From assembly GCA_946629205.1 (NCBI GenBank), contig CAMOXP010000048.1:1-8645 (forward strand): a stretch of 8,645 nt of DNA, read 5' to 3'. Origin of the DNA: an uncultured Bacillota bacterium. GTDB lineage: Bacteria; Bacillota; Clostridia; Peptostreptococcales; Anaerovoracaceae. Positions 7,169 through 8,645 of this stretch are shown here, one piece after another. Numbering within the stretch: position 1 is the stretch's first letter; each line of letters opens with the position of its first letter. The position numbers and the translations under genes are program-made. The notes beneath the pieces were generated by a model. It was not told the DNA's origin. It did no database searches and saw only the letters and a program-made list of their open reading frames with translations.

Positions 7169-7200
7169 ATGTGACATGCAATCAATCAGTATCATACTAT

Positions 7201-7205
7201 GGAGG
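7201..7205 (+). promoter_or_regulatory. Ribosome binding site that sets the second permease start
   Basis: GGAGG lies 7 nt before the ATG at 7213. The frame is open upstream to a GTG at 7132, but that would add 27 polar residues with no ribosome site and no counterpart in copy 1, so 7213 is preferred. Confidence 0.9.
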
Positions 7206-7212
7206 AAGACAA

Positions 7213-8493
7213 ATGACCGCAACACAAATTATCGCACTCGCTATTTTCGTGGCCGTCATTGCGGTGATTGTATCCGAAAAACTGCACAGAGCAGCCTGCG
7301 CTCTTATTGGAGCGATGCTGCTTGTTTTGATTGGGATACTTGAACCGAAAGAGGCCCTCGGATTCATCGACTTCAACACCATCGGCGTACTCATTGGTAT
7401 GATGATGTTCGTCGCAGTCGTCAAGAATTCCGGTATATTCGAATATCTGGCTGTCAAGGCGGCGAGGATCGCGAAGGGAAATCCGTGGAGGATCATGGTG
7501 TATTTTATGATCATCACAGCTGTACTTTCGGCATTTCTGGATAACGTTACGACCGTTCTCCTGATCGGACCGATGACCTTCAGCATCTGCAAGACGCTGG
7601 AACTGAATCCGGTCCCGTTCCTGATGACCCAGATCATCTCTTCAAACGTCGGCGGAACGGCGACCCTGATCGGCGACCCACCGAACATCATGCTGGGAAG
7701 CGCCGCGGACATCACGTTCCTGCAGTTCATTCTCTATGACGGACCGATCGTTGCGATCGTTATGATCGCGACCATCCTGGGATTCCGGCTTCTCTATCAC
7801 AAGGGCCTGACTGTCACCCCGGAGAAGATGGAACTGATCATGCAGATGGATGAGAAGAAAGAAATCAGGGATCAGGTGCTGTTCTACAAGAGCATCGTTA
7901 TGATCTGCCTGGTTGCTCTGGCGTTCATTCTGCACGACAATCTCGGACTGAAGACAAGCATCATCGCGCTGTCCTGCGCGGCTCTCATGATCCTGATCGG
8001 CGGACAGGACGTAGAGGAGACCGTTCACGATGTAGAATGGCCGACGATCGTATTCTTCGCCTTCCTGTTCATCGTTGTCGGCGGACTGGAGAAGGTCGGC
8101 ATCATCCATATGATGGCGGAGGGAATGATCAACGCGACAGGATCCCACTACGTGATCCTGATGATCGTCATCCTGTGGGTATCCGCGCTCTGCTCGGCAG
8201 TGCTGGACAACATTCCGTTCGTTGCAACGCTGATCCCGCTGATCCAGACTATGGCAGCCGAAGGCATCGATGTATGGCCGCTTTGGTGGGCTGTATCCAT
8301 CGGCGCATGCTTCGGCGGAAACGGAACGATCATCGGTGCATCCGCCAACGTCGTTCTGACCGGTATCGCCGGCAGAAGGGGATATCCGATCACCTTCATC
8401 GACTTCCTGAAGATCGGCGGACCGATGATGATCATGTCGATCATCCTCGCGACGATCTATCTGCTCATTCGCTTTGGCGGATACTGGGGATAG
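7213..8493 (+). CDS. ArsB/NhaD-family (ion transporter superfamily) permease, copy 2
   Basis: This is a 426-residue membrane permease that aligns with copy 1 without gaps. I counted 54 differences by hand (about 87% identity). The first 34 residues are identical, and all signature motifs are kept: LDNVTTVLLIGP (109-120), LIGDPPNIMLG (152-162), LDNIPFVATLIPLI (331-344) and GGNGTIIGASANVVLTG (368-384). One change falls in a signature: Gly150 of copy 1 is Ala here. Differences cluster at 161-202, 297-307 and 346-352. In the N-terminal codons many third positions differ while the protein is the same, which indicates old duplication under purifying selection and not a fresh copy. It has its own candidate promoter and terminator. 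Substrate is unknown; cation/proton antiport or oxyanion export are the family options. Confidence 0.9.
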   Translation: MTATQIIALAIFVAVIAVIVSEKLHRAACALIGAMLLVLIGILEPKEALGFIDFNTIGVLIGMMMFVAVVKNSGIFEYLAVKAARIAKGNPWRIMVYFMIITAVLSAFLDNVTTVLLIGPMTFSICKTLELNPVPFLMTQIISSNVGGTATLIGDPPNIMLGSAADITFLQFILYDGPIVAIVMIATILGFRLLYHKGLTVTPEKMELIMQMDEKKEIRDQVLFYKSIVMICLVALAFILHDNLGLKTSIIALSCAALMILIGGQDVEETVHDVEWPTIVFFAFLFIVVGGLEKVGIIHMMAEGMINATGSHYVILMIVILWVSALCSAVLDNIPFVATLIPLIQTMAAEGIDVWPLWWAVSIGACFGGNGTIIGASANVVLTGIAGRRGYPITFIDFLKIGGPMMIMSIILATIYLLIRFGGYWG

Positions 8494-8527
8494 AAGGAAA
8501 CACTGGTTTTGCATTGATTTTGCATCG

Positions 8528-8558
8528 AAAAGAGCAAGTTCAATACTTGCTCTTTTTT
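8528..8558 (+). terminator. Intrinsic terminator after second permease
   Basis: GAGCAAGT (8532-8539) pairs perfectly with ACTTGCTC (8545-8552) around the loop TCAAT. Four A before the stem extend the pairing into a six-T tract (8553-8558). It lies 34 nt after the permease stop codon. Confidence 0.93.
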
Positions 8559-8574
8559 GTGACAGGGGTATAAT
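8547..8574 (+). promoter_or_regulatory. Candidate promoter reading out of the window
   Basis: A consensus TATAAT (8569-8574) lies 16 nt after TTGCTC (8547-8552), which is part of the 3' arm of the terminator. The layout matches that at 7095-7122. No coding start with a ribosome site follows within the remaining 71 nt, so any target gene lies beyond the right edge. Confidence 0.42.
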
Positions 8575-8605
8575 AAATGTGTATGGTCCATTTTCAATCG
8601 GACAT

Positions 8606-8637
8606 GAAGTGAAAGCACAGCAGAAGTGAAAACACAG
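8606..8637 (+). repeat. Short imperfect direct repeat at right edge
   Basis: GAAGTGAAAGCACAG (8606-8620) and GAAGTGAAAACACAG (8623-8637) differ at one base and are offset by 17 nt. The sequence then continues AAAACACA to the window end. It may be a leader element or the start of a longer array cut off by the edge. Confidence 0.5.
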
Positions 8638-8645
8638 AAAACACA

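Noticed and set aside
6256..8514. Long minus-strand open frames opposite both permeases (6256-7185 and 7642-8514)
   Set aside because: Their products are rich in Asp, His and Gln with no domain, and they resemble each other only because the sense genes are paralogues.
6570..8573. Paired +1-frame ORFs inside both permease genes (6570-7121 and 8037-8573), both starting Met-Ala-Asp-Asp
   Set aside because: Arg/His/Asp-rich shadows of the main frame with no ribosome site; similarity follows from the conserved permease codons. They are noted only because they begin in the invariant 60-nt block.
8586..8603. GTCC/GGAC hairpin near the right edge
   Set aside because: A 4-bp stem with a 10-nt loop is too weak to support.
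8577..8612. Small ORF from the ATG at 8577
   Set aside because: Only 11 codons, no ribosome site and no recognisable content.

Overview
The window reads as chromosomal DNA from a Gram-positive, probably clostridial (Firmicutes), bacterium. The basis is the gene order prs-pth-mfd, which is typical of Firmicutes, Shine-Dalgarno sequences of the AAGGAGG type, and intrinsic terminators with U-tracts. Base composition looks moderately GC-rich by eye (not computed). I cannot name a species. There are no rRNA or tRNA genes, insertion sequences, CRISPR arrays or phage genes.

Left part (1-5651): four same-strand, closely packed housekeeping genes that look like one transcription unit. They are the 3' two-thirds of prs (PRPP synthetase), pth (peptidyl-tRNA hydrolase), mfd (transcription-repair coupling factor) and dapB (4-hydroxy-tetrahydrodipicolinate reductase, lysine/diaminopimelate pathway). 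pth and mfd overlap by 14 nt, and mfd has no convincing ribosome binding site of its own. dapB has a strong one. The dapB product is recognisable but departs from the usual family motifs at several places.

Middle and right part (5652-8558): two tandem genes for 426-residue ArsB/NhaD-type (ion transporter superfamily) membrane permeases, about 87% identical to each other by hand count with no gaps. The published-style longer reading frames (GTG at 5710 and GTG at 7132) are not the real starts; both proteins start at an ATG behind a strong Shine-Dalgarno and share the same N-terminus. Each gene ends in a clear intrinsic terminator. Their upstream regions are unrelated to each other and each carries its own inverted repeats, so the copies are probably controlled separately. 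No arsR, arsC or other metal-resistance gene is present, so the substrate cannot be named.

Right edge (8559-8645): a consensus TATAAT that probably drives a gene outside the window, and a short imperfect direct repeat. Overall this is mostly ordinary housekeeping DNA. The items most worth a second look are the tandem permease pair with its separate control regions, the reuse of terminator stems as possible -35 elements, and the unusual DapB.
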